35,353 bases of DNA from an uncultured Clostridia bacterium (GCA_947174325.1 CAMWIL010000006.1:1-35353), one strand, 5' to 3'. Positions 25,004 through 34,730 are shown, numbered from the stretch's first letter. Notes: generated by a model not told the origin, from the sequence alone. Program-made: numbers and translations.

Positions 25004-26091
25004 CAAGGTTTGCCGATATAGTCTTTGAGTTTTTTCGTACGGTTGGGGTGACGAAGTTTTCTCAACGCTTTTGCTTCGATCTGCCTTATACGCTCTCTGG
25101 TAACATTGAATTCTCTGCCCACCTCTTCAAGCGTTTTAGGACGGGAATCGTCAAGTCCGTATCTCTTTCTTATAACTTCGTTTTCTCTCGGCGTAAGCGT
25201 GCTCAACACTTCGAGCAAATGCTCTTTAAGCATTCTCGTTTCCGCCTTTTCAGCAGGAGAAGCCGAAGTATTGTCCTCAATAAAGTCACCGAGGTGGCTG
25301 TCCTCTTCCTCGCCGATAGGCTTTTCTAGCGAAACGGGATCTTGCGCGATCTTTTGGATCTCGATCACCTTTTCTTCGGTTATTCCCATCTTCTCGGCGA
25401 TTTCCGCGGTTGTGGGTTCTCTACCCAACGTCTGCAAAAGCTGTCTTGATACTCTGCCCGTCTTGTTTATGGTTTCTACCATATGCACGGGAATTCTTAT
25501 CGTTCTCGCTTGGTCTGCGATAGCGCGAGTAATCGACTGCTTTATCCACCAAGTAGCGTAAGTCGAAAACTTAAAGCCTTTCGTATAATCGAATTTTTCT
25601 ACGGCTTTCATAAGTCCCAAATTGCCCTCTTGAATAAGGTCAAGGAATTGCATACCTCTTCCTACGTATCTTTTTGCAATAGATACGACAAGACGCAAGT
25701 TGGCTTCGCTCAATCTGTTTTTTGCGGTAATATCGCCTTCGCTCATTCTTTGAGCAAGTTCCTTTTCTTCATCCGACTGCAAAAGAGGAACTTGTCCGAT
25801 ATCCTTGAGATACATCTTTACCGAATCGTCGGTAGTAGCGTCTATACCGTCAAAAGCGATCTCTTTGATATCTTCGCTTTCTTCCTGGATCTCTACGCCT
25901 GAATTTTTGAAAATCTCAAATACCACGCTTGTCTCGTCAGGAAGAAGAGATAGTTTGTCCGTCAACTTTTCAAACTCGCTCATAGTCATGACCTTGTCTT
26001 TATAGTTGGTGGCTATCTTGATCGCTTCGATCCTTATTTTCTCTTCGCGTTGGAGAATTTTCTCGTTTTGCTCTGTCTTTTCTTCGTTCAT
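25003..26091 (-). CDS. rpoD: primary sigma factor (sigma-A)
   Basis: A 362-residue housekeeping sigma factor. Region 1.2 contains [17 protein letters not shown]. Region 2 has [21 protein letters not shown] and the -10-recognising [13 protein letters not shown]. Region 3 follows. Region 4 ends with [19 protein letters not shown], the -35-recognising helix-turn-helix. The acidic 1.1 region is short, as in other Bacillota, so the protein is compact. An ideal GGAGG precedes the ATG. The TTGACA/TATAAT promoters found elsewhere in this window are the expected targets. Confidence 0.98.
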   Translation of the reverse strand: MNEEKTEQNEKILQREEKIRIEAIKIATNYKDKVMTMSEFEKLTDKLSLLPDETSVVFEIFKNSGVEIQEESEDIKEIAFDGIDATTDDSVKMYLKDIGQVPLLQSDEEKELAQRMSEGDITAKNRLSEANLRLVVSIAKRYVGRGMQFLDLIQEGNLGLMKAVEKFDYTKGFKFSTYATWWIKQSITRAIADQARTIRIPVHMVETINKTGRVSRQLLQTLGREPTTAEIAEKMGITEEKVIEIQKIAQDPVSLEKPIGEEEDSHLGDFIEDNTSASPAEKAETRMLKEHLLEVLSTLTPRENEVIRKRYGLDDSRPKTLEEVGREFNVTRERIRQIEAKALRKLRHPNRTKKLKDYIGKP

Positions 26092-26120
26092 ACAACCTCC
26101 GAATTATTCTTTTGTCAAAG

Positions 26121-27857
26121 CTATTTTTTCATATTGTTTTGGGCAAGTTGGCTCATCATTATAAATCTCGCTTCCTCGTCGTTTTCGCTGTCGATCGCGT
26201 GAGTAAGCGCTCTTTTGCGTTTCTTGTTGCCCTCTTTGATTATCTTATTTATACAATCGTCAAAATACTTTTTGGCGATATCGTCTCCTATCTTGCTTCC
26301 CTCGTCAAGCACTGCGCGCACTTCCGCGTTTTCTTCTTCATGCGAAATAAACTCTTCCATAGTATTGTTTCCGCTGTCCTTTTTCGCTCTGTAAATATCG
26401 TACAAAGCTCTCTGCTTCGCGTCTACTATATACTGCGAAAGATCTATATCGCAGCTCACGTCTTCCACTCCGCCGAAAAGTCCGTAAAGCGCGTACCTTA
26501 CCGCTCTATCAAACGCCGACGCGCCCAACTTCACCTGTTCGGGCGGAGCGATCGCTCCCGCCGATTCGCTTACGTCCAACTGACGTCTTAAAGTATCCTT
26601 GCTAAGTCCCGTCTTTTTTGCGACGTATTCTATATACGCTTCGATCATTGCAGGATCTTCAAGCGGTTTTATTATCTTCATAGCCTCGACCGCGTATTTT
26701 CCCTTTTCCTGCGGCGAGGAAAGGTCGTACCCGCTTGCCAGAGTATTGAGTTTATGCTCAAAAAGCGGTTTGGCGTCCACGAGCAATTTTAGATAATTCT
26801 CTTTTCCGTATTTGCGAACGTACTCGTCGGGATCGAGCTTTTCGGGCAAACTGACAACGCGCACTTCAAGTCCCTGATTATATAGTATATCCAAACCTCT
26901 CATAGTGGCTTTTTGTCCCGCGCCGTCGCCGTCATAACATATTACCACTTTGTTGACGTATCTTCTGATAAGTTTCGCCTGTTCTTGCGTGAGCGACGTA
27001 CCCATAGACGCGATTGCGTTTTTCACCCCGCTTTGGAATAGCGAAATAACGTCCATGTATCCCTCTACAACGATCAGTTCGTTGACGGCGGTCTCCAACT
27101 TCAACCTCTTGACAGAGTGCTGTCCGAATATCTCTTTCGACTTATTGAACAAAACGGTTTCTCGAGTATTTTTGTACTTTGGCAAACTGTCGTCAAGCAC
27201 TCTTCCGCCGAATGCAACGACTTGTTTCAAGTTATTGATGATAGGCACTATCAATCTACCTGCCATAGTGTCGACAGCGTTTCCCGATTGTGTCGTATCG
27301 ACCAAACCCGCTTCCTGCATATTCTCTTTTGAATATCCCTTGGCGGAAAGATAAGCGACAAGTTGAGTTCTGCCTATCGAATACCCCAGTCCGAAGATCG
27401 TAGCAGTCTGCATACTTAATCCGCGCTTTGCCAAATATTCTCTAGCCGGCTTTCCCGCTTCGGAAATGAGATTTTGATGGAAATACGACGCGGTATCCCT
27501 CATCATCTCAAACAGCTTGTCCTTATGCTTTCTCAAATTTGAATTACCGTCGTTTTTTGAAAAATCAGGTACGGGCACATGATACTTGTCCGCCAGTATC
27601 TTTACAGCGCCCATAAAATCGGTATGTTCTATTTCTTGTACAAAAGATATAGCGTCTCCGCCTACTCCGCAACCGAAACAGTGATAAGACTGCGACTGCT
27701 CATACAAACAGAATGACGGAGTTTTTTCGTGATGGAAAGGACAACACGCCCATTTTTTGCTTCCCCTTTCTTGTAAAGATACGTATGGGGAAATAACTTC
27801 GGCTATGTCGATTTTTGATTTTAACTTTTCCAACCACTCGGAAAATACCTCTGCCAT
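26121..27857 (-). CDS. dnaG: DNA primase
   Basis: A 578-residue primase making RNA primers for replication. The N-terminal CHC2 zinc finger uses C39, H42, C60 and C63 (CPFHHEKTPSF, HCFGCGVGG). The catalytic core has the family segment YLAKRGLS, and the TOPRIM domain near residue 262 has VVEGYMDVISL and CYDGDGAGQKA with the metal-binding acids. A C-terminal helicase-binding region follows. Length is normal. AGAGAGG precedes the ATG. A TATAAT lies at 27886-27891 without a convincing -35 partner, so the operon promoter is only tentative. First gene of the dnaG-rpoD-trmK row. Confidence 0.97.
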   Translation of the reverse strand: MAEVFSEWLEKLKSKIDIAEVISPYVSLQERGSKKWACCPFHHEKTPSFCLYEQSQSYHCFGCGVGGDAISFVQEIEHTDFMGAVKILADKYHVPVPDFSKNDGNSNLRKHKDKLFEMMRDTASYFHQNLISEAGKPAREYLAKRGLSMQTATIFGLGYSIGRTQLVAYLSAKGYSKENMQEAGLVDTTQSGNAVDTMAGRLIVPIINNLKQVVAFGGRVLDDSLPKYKNTRETVLFNKSKEIFGQHSVKRLKLETAVNELIVVEGYMDVISLFQSGVKNAIASMGTSLTQEQAKLIRRYVNKVVICYDGDGAGQKATMRGLDILYNQGLEVRVVSLPEKLDPDEYVRKYGKENYLKLLVDAKPLFEHKLNTLASGYDLSSPQEKGKYAVEAMKIIKPLEDPAMIEAYIEYVAKKTGLSKDTLRRQLDVSESAGAIAPPEQVKLGASAFDRAVRYALYGLFGGVEDVSCDIDLSQYIVDAKQRALYDIYRAKKDSGNNTMEEFISHEEENAEVRAVLDEGSKIGDDIAKKYFDDCINKIIKEGNKKRKRALTHAIDSENDEEARFIMMSQLAQNNMKK

Positions 27858-27939
27858 CGTATACCTCTCTTTTGTTTACATTATTATTATACGTCGTAAA
27901 TTACATTATTCCTTAAAATAAATATAAAAAATATATAAA

Positions 27940-27974
27940 ACTATAAAAGAGCAATTATTTTGCTCTTTTATAGT
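27940..27974 (-). terminator. terminator of the giant surface-protein gene
   Basis: A perfect 15-bp stem (ACTATAAAAGAGCAA / TTGCTCTTTTATAGT) with a 5-nt loop and a T-rich tail on the minus strand, 47 bp after the stop. It also insulates the dnaG promoter region. Confidence 0.85.
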
Positions 27975-28021
27975 AGTTCGTTGATTTGATTTTTTGAATA
28001 ATTACGATTAGCTATTCAATT

Positions 28022-31000
28022 TTACTTCTTCATAGCCCGTTGTTCTTTAAGATACTCATTGTACCTTTCTATTTGGTCTTCTCTAAGATCTACCATTTCT
28101 TTTGCCGTAGCCAATGCTTGCATATCTGCAACGATAAGTTCCGTCTCTTTGACTTTCACTTTAGTTCCGTCATTAGTAGCGTTACGGCGAATATCTTTCA
28201 TAAACTCGTCTTCCATCTTGAAGAGCGCAACCGTTGTGTCTTTCTTTATCGTAAGCTTCACAAGCGGATTGACTGAAGACTGTCCTAGTAATATAGAATA
28301 CGTCGATTTCTTCTCTTTGCACTTATCTTTGCTCAACGCGTAGGCTTTGAGAGTATCGAATATCTTCTTTTGCTTTGCAGAGAGTTTCGCGTAAGCCTCG
28401 TCAAGCGTAAGTCTAGGAGCGACTACCTTTGCCTTTGGCGCAGGTTTCGTAGCAGGTATCTCTACTATCTTCTCCACAACCTTTTCCACCTCGATAGGCA
28501 CTTCCTTGACCACTTCTTTTTCAACGATCTTCTCGACAGGTACTTCTACGACTTTCTCTACCACTTTTTCTACTTCGACAGGGACTTCCTTTTCCACTAT
28601 CTTTTCGACGGGAACTTCAACTATCTTTTCTACCACTTGCCGTTCACTAGATTGTTGATTTGCGGATAGTTCCAGTATCTTTTCCATCAACTTCTCTTGA
28701 TTGTCTAGTATACGTTTTATAGTTTCGTCATCATTATTTGCAACAGGTTGCAATTTGCTTGCAAGTCTATCCAATACTTCGTCGCTTACAGTAGTAGCCA
28801 CAACTTCTTTATGAGCGGGCTTCTCTGCAAGTTTTTTCATTATCGCTTTCTGACCCTCGATAAGATCTTTGATGACCTCGTCATTGGTCGATGCTTGTTG
28901 AGGCAAATACTGTTGGAAATTAGGCAACATCGCAGTCATAGTCTCAGATACTATTCCTCTTATCTCATCCGCGCCTAAGCCTTGCCCTGCGTATGCATAT
29001 CCGCCTTGTTGTCCATTGCCGTTAGAATTTCCGCCCATCATATGCATAAACATCATTTTCATATCTTCGTCGCGGCGTTGATTTTCTTCTACTCTTCTTC
29101 TGTTTTCAATATCCTTTTGATTACGCTCATATTCGTCCTTTGCGTCTTCGAGATCTCTTTGAGATTTCTTATATCCTCTCTTCTCTATAAGCATAAAGAC
29201 AAAACTCAACACTGCCAAGCCCATCAACACGCACGCTATTATCGTCCAATTCGTCATACTTAATCCGAATAGTCCCGTTCCGCTCACCGCATAGAACGTG
29301 TTGTATTTGCTCTCTATTGCTCGCTTATTCTCTTTCCTCTTATTCGCATAGCCTATGCCCTTACTTGTAAATATTATTATCAATATTATACTGATTACGC
29401 TGGCTATTACCTGCCACCATTCTTTCAAGACTTGTCCTATCTTATCAAAGTCTACTATACCGTCTTTGTCATCAGGATCAGTGTTAGGATCGTTTGGATC
29501 TTCCGGCAAATTCGGATCTTCTTCAAAGTCATAGTTTGGATTGTTTATATCCGATGGATCGCGCAATTCCTCGCCGGGTTTGACAGTGAATTCTACCGGC
29601 TCTGTATTTGCTTCTCCGTTGTCAAACTCAAAGTTGACGTTGTCTTTCAACACCGCTCTGATATAGAACGTTCCGCCTTTGTTCAAGTCCGAATACTCCA
29701 CCTTGTGCATATCCGCGTCATAGTACTCGTATTCAATACCTTGTTGCAACTGTATGCTCGTTAAATTGCGAAGTACCAGCGGTTTTGCCGTTGTATTCCA
29801 TTCGGTGGATATTATACTCCTCGTTATTGTAAATTGTAATTTCGTTTCTCCGCTCAACACTACTGACGAATTGTTAGATGACACCTCTACCCAATACGTG
29901 CCTACCGTTGTCGGCGCGCTATCTATCTTGTTAACTCCCGCGTCGCCCTCGTAATACGTAAACGTCAAGCTTCCCGTAGGCGTTCCGCTTGGGAATCTCA
30001 ACACAACGGGTTTGCCTGTGTATACGAACGAATTACTTGCTAGACTGACGGTTATCTCCGCAGCTCCTCCGCCTATGCTGAATACTGAAGAATACAAATC
30101 CGCTCCGCTTGGGAATTGGTAGTTTCCTTCATAGATACTTTGTAGTTTCGGCAACGCTTTATAATACTTTGTCTGCGTTGCGCTTACTTCTATCTCGTCT
30201 TCGGAGTACGGCGTATCGTTTATGATCTCGCCATCTCTATTTGTCTCGTAATACTCATAGTCTACTTTATCCGCTAACCTGCTATCCGAAAGCACTAAGA
30301 CTCTAAATGCCGTTCCGTTGCTGTCCTCAGCGTTTTTGTACTCCCAGTTGAGTTTTATCTCTACTGGTACGATCTCCCACGAAACCGTCCAAGTAAAGTT
30401 GCCATCATAACTATCCTCATCGCCTTGCTCGGGCAAGATATAGTTGTTTTCGTCAAATCCGTCTGCTATTTTGAATTGAACAGTTACGTCGCCGTAATTA
30501 TTTACTGCCGTTCCTTTGTCGTTTGCGCCCATTAACTCTCTGATTTCAAGTCCATTAGGCAAGTTTTCAAGACTCGGACTTTGCTGCGATCCGGTATATT
30601 CCAACTTGTTCAACCACTTCACTTCGGATAGATCAAACTTGGCTCTTTCTATCGTCCATTCGATTGAATACTCTTGGTTGTTCTCGGCTAGTTTGATTGT
30701 CGTTCTGTAAGTTCCCGCATCCTTGCCGTCCGCGCTTCCTTGCCCGCTTATTTTCTCAACCGTATATCCGCCGTCTAAGCTATATCCGTTTGGCAACTCT
30801 ACTTCAAATCTAAATTGTTCCCCGCTATACGTCAAAGTGTTGGAAAGATTTTTTACTCCCGTTTCGTTGAGTTCCGTTACCGTTCTGTAATTACTTCTTT
30901 CACTATTACCTTCATACAATTTCCATAGTATATTCGTTCTCTGTCCTGCGGGTAATACTGTAAGCGTAGGAGATGGCGTGTCGCCGTCTTTCTTAAAGTC

Positions 31001-33370
31001 TACCGTATAGTTCTTGTTTGTAGTCTTTACTCCAAAACTATAACTACCCTCAAATAGTCCGCCAAGGTTGCTTAGCTGTTGATTTGTCACTTGATATGAC
31101 ATAGAAGGCAATGAAGATGCGTCCAAACTTATCCCTTGGCTTACGTCTATATCCGTGTTCCCATACGGGATATATATCGTTATCGGTACTACGTCGCTTC
31201 CCAACGGCGCGCCGTTGACGTCAACAAATATATCCACCGATATGCTTGCCGTTCCTTCCGATATGCTAAACGCGCTGTTACTTCCTCCTCCGCTCGCTAC
31301 TATCTTCTCTATTACCAACTGCGCAGGAGTTACTTCTACCTCTATCTTAGGCGTAGATGCAAACTTGTAATTTATCGCCTGATCCGCCTTTATAGTAGCC
31401 ACCAATTCATACGTGCCTGCTGCTTGCGCGCTGACGCTGTACGGCGGTGAAGCAACGTTTATTCCTACTCCGTCATAACTCTCTTTCCATGACAATTCCA
31501 TTGAGTTGGAATCAAATCCGTCCAACTGAAATCTTACGTCATTTCCACCGCTATACGGTTTAGATTTAGCTCCTGTTATTGACGGATAAGCTATAGCCTT
31601 CTTATCTATTGTGAATGTTATTCGCTTTTCTCCCGTAGCAAGATCCGACCACATATAATCAGAATTATTTATTTTATACACTATTTCATACGTTCCCGCA
31701 TCTGTGGGCGCAGACGTCAACTTTGTATTGTCTTTATAATACGTCTCGCTGATTTCGCCTTCTTGTATCGCGTTTTGCAGCGGTGTATTATACCAAGTCT
31801 CTCCGTCAGGCGTAAGCGGTTGTCCCGTATACGTCTTACTGAAAGATTTTGGAGTTGTAAATAGATATTGCGTGTAGCTTCCCGTGATATTCTCAGAATA
31901 CACTTCTCCATTTATACTATCCGCAAAAAGCACCGTAATGCTGTAATCGCTTGCATTGACGTTGCTAGGTAAAGTAGCAGTCGCTACGCCGTTGTTAAAT
32001 GACGCCATAGCTTGATAAGCTACCGACCCGTTTCCGGATTTGTCAGTAAGCAAGAATATTGCGTTACCGCTCTGTCCCGATTTGGTTACGGTAACACTTC
32101 CGTTTGTAGCGGTGATATTCGGTTTTCCGGAAGAAAGCGCATTATAATTGACGTAATCGTCTGCCATCATATAGACCTTATATGCAGGCTTACCGTCCGA
32201 AGAAGCAATAGAACCGACAGAGGAAAACGTATTGCCGATAGAAGTCACGTTTGACGCCGTCGCATAAATCACCCTAGAAGGATCAAAGTTGAAAGCAGGT
32301 CGTATACCGAATGTTTGTGTCATATGCGTACAACCAAAAAATCCTTGTGTCGTTAACGCGCTTGCATGTTTTTCAGAACCGTTGTAATGTCCTACGTTAC
32401 GAAACCAAGTACTTGTTGCCAAAGCATTTGATTCTTTAAGATAATCGCCTCTTATGCTGCCGTGATTCGATCTATCGTCATATCCCGGCAAGCCTTCGCT
32501 ATCCGGCGTCCAATCAGGAAGTACTCTTGTACCGTAGACGAGTTTTGTACCGTCGCTCTGTAAATCATAGAATCCCCAATCAGCATTATTGGCATCGAAA
32601 TAATCAAGCAAAAAAAGTTTATCCTGAGTCGTCTCTATTACGGCTGTACCATTTACATGCGAAAAAGACGCCGCCTGACTTGCAAGTATCGTAGACGTAT
32701 ATTGACCTATTCCATCTCCCACCAAATCTACGGTAGTGAATGCCGGCGAAGCAGACGTAACTCTTCTCCAAAGTTTGGTATCATACTCGACTGAAGTTTT
32801 TATACTCTTGTGTTCTTTCTCGTTAAATATAATATTTATCCAGGCGTCGTCATCTGTTATTGTTTGATCAAGCGCCGCATTTCCACTGGGATTGAGATAA
32901 AGACCGCCGTTGAGCGCCGCCCTAATCTTGCTTGTGCCCCAAAACGCATAATATTGACTGGTATAATAAGCGTTATACTGCGACGTACCAATTTGATAGT
33001 CCGCATAAAGCAATAACGTAGTTCCGTCTCCGTATTTGGTATCGCCATTCGCCAACACTCGCCACTTAATTGCCCCATTACGCGCATAGCTACCGGTATT
33101 TCCATTTGTGCCTACGTCAAAATTCTTGCCAAAATAAATATACTCGTTCTGTCCGCCCGTAATGATCTCAGAAAAATGATCGTACGTCTCGCCCTTCTCG
33201 GTAAGATTAAGCACAGAAGCCATAACCGATGAAGCAGAATCAGCGCGCGCGTTGTCGTTTCTCTCTGTAAAAGACAAGTTTGGTATTGCCATTGCCAAAC
33301 ACAGACTCAATATAATTATCAATGCCGCTAAAGCAAAATATCCCCTTATTTTCTTCTTCCGTATATCCAT
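28022..33370 (-). CDS. giant surface protein: DUF6273-like and MBG/Ig repeats, membrane helices, VEK-repeat tail
   Basis: 1782 residues. A signal peptide (KKK, then hydrophobic residues 11-28) ends near ARA-DS. Residues about 60-365 resemble DUF6273 (IKWRVLANGD, RAALNGGLYL, TFGIRPAFNF). Residues about 500-1270 hold many MBG/Ig-like units with the recurring YTG.P and DAGTY patterns. An acidic Pro/Asp stalk (DPNLPEDPNDPN) leads to a helix near 1319-1337 and another near 1373-1395. Next come a charged coiled coil, a Met/Gly-rich linker, a V-E-K repeat (1578-1640) and a C-terminal domain (1650-1782, TLDEAYAKLSAKQKKIFDTL onward) that also looks familiar from uncultured gut Bacillota proteins but has no function I know. 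There is no LPXTG motif. GGGG precedes the ATG by 8 nt. The role, perhaps linking surface to cytoplasm, is inference. Confidence 0.85.
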   Translation of the reverse strand: MDIRKKKIRGYFALAALIIILSLCLAMAIPNLSFTERNDNARADSASSVMASVLNLTEKGETYDHFSEIITGGQNEYIYFGKNFDVGTNGNTGSYARNGAIKWRVLANGDTKYGDGTTLLLYADYQIGTSQYNAYYTSQYYAFWGTSKIRAALNGGLYLNPSGNAALDQTITDDDAWINIIFNEKEHKSIKTSVEYDTKLWRRVTSASPAFTTVDLVGDGIGQYTSTILASQAASFSHVNGTAVIETTQDKLFLLDYFDANNADWGFYDLQSDGTKLVYGTRVLPDWTPDSEGLPGYDDRSNHGSIRGDYLKESNALATSTWFRNVGHYNGSEKHASALTTQGFFGCTHMTQTFGIRPAFNFDPSRVIYATASNVTSIGNTFSSVGSIASSDGKPAYKVYMMADDYVNYNALSSGKPNITATNGSVTVTKSGQSGNAIFLLTDKSGNGSVAYQAMASFNNGVATATLPSNVNASDYSITVLFADSINGEVYSENITGSYTQYLFTTPKSFSKTYTGQPLTPDGETWYNTPLQNAIQEGEISETYYKDNTKLTSAPTDAGTYEIVYKINNSDYMWSDLATGEKRITFTIDKKAIAYPSITGAKSKPYSGGNDVRFQLDGFDSNSMELSWKESYDGVGINVASPPYSVSAQAAGTYELVATIKADQAINYKFASTPKIEVEVTPAQLVIEKIVASGGGSNSAFSISEGTASISVDIFVDVNGAPLGSDVVPITIYIPYGNTDIDVSQGISLDASSLPSMSYQVTNQQLSNLGGLFEGSYSFGVKTTNKNYTVDFKKDGDTPSPTLTVLPAGQRTNILWKLYEGNSERSNYRTVTELNETGVKNLSNTLTYSGEQFRFEVELPNGYSLDGGYTVEKISGQGSADGKDAGTYRTTIKLAENNQEYSIEWTIERAKFDLSEVKWLNKLEYTGSQQSPSLENLPNGLEIRELMGANDKGTAVNNYGDVTVQFKIADGFDENNYILPEQGDEDSYDGNFTWTVSWEIVPVEIKLNWEYKNAEDSNGTAFRVLVLSDSRLADKVDYEYYETNRDGEIINDTPYSEDEIEVSATQTKYYKALPKLQSIYEGNYQFPSGADLYSSVFSIGGGAAEITVSLASNSFVYTGKPVVLRFPSGTPTGSLTFTYYEGDAGVNKIDSAPTTVGTYWVEVSSNNSSVVLSGETKLQFTITRSIISTEWNTTAKPLVLRNLTSIQLQQGIEYEYYDADMHKVEYSDLNKGGTFYIRAVLKDNVNFEFDNGEANTEPVEFTVKPGEELRDPSDINNPNYDFEEDPNLPEDPNDPNTDPDDKDGIVDFDKIGQVLKEWWQVIASVISIILIIIFTSKGIGYANKRKENKRAIESKYNTFYAVSGTGLFGLSMTNWTIIACVLMGLAVLSFVFMLIEKRGYKKSQRDLEDAKDEYERNQKDIENRRRVEENQRRDEDMKMMFMHMMGGNSNGNGQQGGYAYAGQGLGADEIRGIVSETMTAMLPNFQQYLPQQASTNDEVIKDLIEGQKAIMKKLAEKPAHKEVVATTVSDEVLDRLASKLQPVANNDDETIKRILDNQEKLMEKILELSANQQSSERQVVEKIVEVPVEKIVEKEVPVEVEKVVEKVVEVPVEKIVEKEVVKEVPIEVEKVVEKIVEIPATKPAPKAKVVAPRLTLDEAYAKLSAKQKKIFDTLKAYALSKDKCKEKKSTYSILLGQSSVNPLVKLTIKKDTTVALFKMEDEFMKDIRRNATNDGTKVKVKETELIVADMQALATAKEMVDLREDQIERYNEYLKEQRAMKK
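28455..28640 (-). repeat. V-E-K coding repeat in the giant protein
   Basis: About 60 residues of near-tandem units such as VEKIVEVPVEKIVEKEVPVE. At DNA level the units are similar but not identical (variants of CTATCTTTTCTACCAC). Such Val/Glu/Lys stretches form extended or helical spacers and can change length by recombination. They join the coiled-coil tail to the C-terminal domain. Confidence 0.8.
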
Positions 33371-33394
33371 TTTTTTACCCCGTTTTTTGTAGGG

Positions 33395-33420
33395 TCAGTA
33401 AAAGTGTACTTTTCCTGACT
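33395..33420. promoter_or_regulatory. 26-bp palindrome in the leader of the giant gene (candidate operator or RNA hairpin)
   Basis: GTCAGTAAAAGTGTACTTTTCCTGAC differs from its own reverse complement only at one outer pair and the central pair. It lies between the promoter and the start codon, so it would also form a hairpin in the mRNA leader. Twenty of its bases recur inverted at 33509-33528. Confidence 0.65.
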
Positions 33421-33470
33421 CTGATTTCATAATCAAAATTCGCCATTATTAGCGATATTTATACATAATA

Positions 33471-33499
33471 AGTATACAATAAAGCAATGTCGAATTCAA
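33471..33499 (-). promoter_or_regulatory. sigma-A promoter of the giant gene
   Basis: TTGAAT and TATACT with a 17-bp spacer on the minus strand, giving a leader of about 95 nt. The promoter lies between the two copies of the inverted repeat, one about 10 bp upstream of the -35 and one in the leader. Confidence 0.65.
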
Positions 33500-33508
33500 G
33501 AATTTTAG

Positions 33509-33528
33509 GTCAGGAAAAGTACACTTTT
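33509..33528. promoter_or_regulatory. second copy of the operator-like repeat
   Basis: GTCAGGAAAAGTACACTTTT is the exact reverse complement of 33400-33419. It keeps the inner AAAAGT..ACTTTT symmetry but lacks the second outer half-site. It is just upstream of the -35 box of the giant gene. The rest of the spacer 33529-33651 is AT-rich and I see nothing else in it. Confidence 0.65.
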
Positions 33529-33651
33529 TTTGGAATTTTTTGCTATTTGTCGATTTTTTGCGAATTTTTTCACCAAAATTTTACAGTTATTAATAATAGT
33601 TAAGAAGATAATTAAAAAAATGCAATCGACTCTTTTCTCATAATTGATACA

Positions 33652-33682
33652 AAAATAGAGCGATCGACGATCGCTCTATTTT
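33652..33682 (-). terminator. terminator of the SPOR-like gene
   Basis: A perfect stem (AAAATAGAGCGAT / ATCGCTCTATTTT) with a small loop and a T run on the minus strand, 26 bp past the stop. It separates the SPOR-like gene from the giant gene, so the two are not simply one transcript. Confidence 0.85.
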
Positions 33683-33708
33683 CCCCCATTACCTTTGATC
33701 TACACGTC

Positions 33709-34686
33709 TTACTTGACGCCGGTAGACCAAGCGACGTAATTTTGTATCAACTGAAATTTCGTATATCTTATATCGCACAATAAGTTGGGACGGCTGATAT
33801 TGTCCGAACAGAGATTGGAGAGTAAGCCCAAAGAAACGTTGATATCGCTCAATAGCGTCTTTACGTGCGGATTGTCCGATTTACTTTCGGCGCTCAATTC
33901 GTCAAACTGAACTTGAAGATTATCCCTAATATTCTCTATTTGATCAATAGCGTTTTGCTTATCGATCTGTTGAGAGCTGAGCGACTCGCCTATCTTTGCG
34001 AGTTGAGAGACGATTGCGACCGAATAGCCTCCCATACTCTGCATAAGCGCAGAATTATCAGAGAAAATTTTCTCAAAGTCGATTTCTTCAAACTCATAAC
34101 TGATAAGTTGACTTCCCTCGTTTTTTTCCACCACGGAATTGGCTTGTGTCAAGTCGTCGTAAATATCGCCGATAACTAAATACTTGTCTCCGCTTTTGAC
34201 TATATAACCTGCTCCGCCGACTAGTCTAATTTGATCTGCGGAAATCTTTGCGCCTGAATAGTTATCCGCAGATTTGAGCACAATGGCATAAAAACCGCTT
34301 TTGGGCGCAGATTGCGCGCGATAAAGCGAAGAAACCTTTGCTAAAAGCGCGCCGTTTGTGACAAAATCTCCTATTACGATCGTGAGAAGCAAACAAGTAA
34401 TTATTGCAAGACTCATTATCCAACTTTTTCGCTTTGCGTCGTTGCGGTCGTAATCCTGCGGAATTATATCGATGATAGCGTCGTTTTCGTTGATCTCGTA
34501 ATTAGTCTGAACCATACTCGTAAGTTGTGGCACGACCTCGATCTCTACCCGTCCGTCCTCTTCGTAATAATCGGTAGCGCGATCGTAATTCTGAGCGTCG
34601 TCGATAGTCTTGCGCTCAGGAATATCTTCGGCGTTGCCGTTTTTGTTCTTAAAATAATTTTTGAGATAATAATTGCTATAATCCAT
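33709..34686 (-). CDS. single-pass membrane protein with SPOR-like domain
   Basis: 325 residues. An acidic, Tyr/Asn-rich cytoplasmic N-terminus (1-85) precedes KRKSW and one helix (about 88-110). Outside the membrane, residues about 131-195 (SGFYAIVLKSADNYSGAK, GGAGYIVKSGDKYLVIGDIY) have the pattern of a SPOR domain, which in known proteins binds denuded septal peptidoglycan. The rest (about 200-325) is helical. I choose MDYSNYY as start because the track's longer frame begins at a TTG placed at the promoter. No Shine-Dalgarno is visible ahead of it. The SPOR call is by pattern only. A septal or cell-wall role and a link with the giant neighbour are inference. Confidence 0.72.
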   Translation of the reverse strand: MDYSNYYLKNYFKNKNGNAEDIPERKTIDDAQNYDRATDYYEEDGRVEIEVVPQLTSMVQTNYEINENDAIIDIIPQDYDRNDAKRKSWIMSLAIITCLLLTIVIGDFVTNGALLAKVSSLYRAQSAPKSGFYAIVLKSADNYSGAKISADQIRLVGGAGYIVKSGDKYLVIGDIYDDLTQANSVVEKNEGSQLISYEFEEIDFEKIFSDNSALMQSMGGYSVAIVSQLAKIGESLSSQQIDKQNAIDQIENIRDNLQVQFDELSAESKSDNPHVKTLLSDINVSLGLLSNLCSDNISRPNLLCDIRYTKFQLIQNYVAWSTGVK

Positions 34687-34730
34687 AGTATAAAGTATGA
34701 CAAAATTGCGCCAAATATAACTTTGACGCA

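Noticed and set aside
28455-28640. CRISPR or VNTR-type DNA array
   Set aside because: The units are coding, uneven in length and diverged at DNA level, without spacers. They are the V-E-K protein repeat.
33400-33528. Miniature inverted-repeat transposable element
   Set aside because: The 20-bp ends are perfect, but no target duplication flanks them, the leader copy is itself palindromic, and the interior holds the gene's promoter, so a regulatory reading is preferred.
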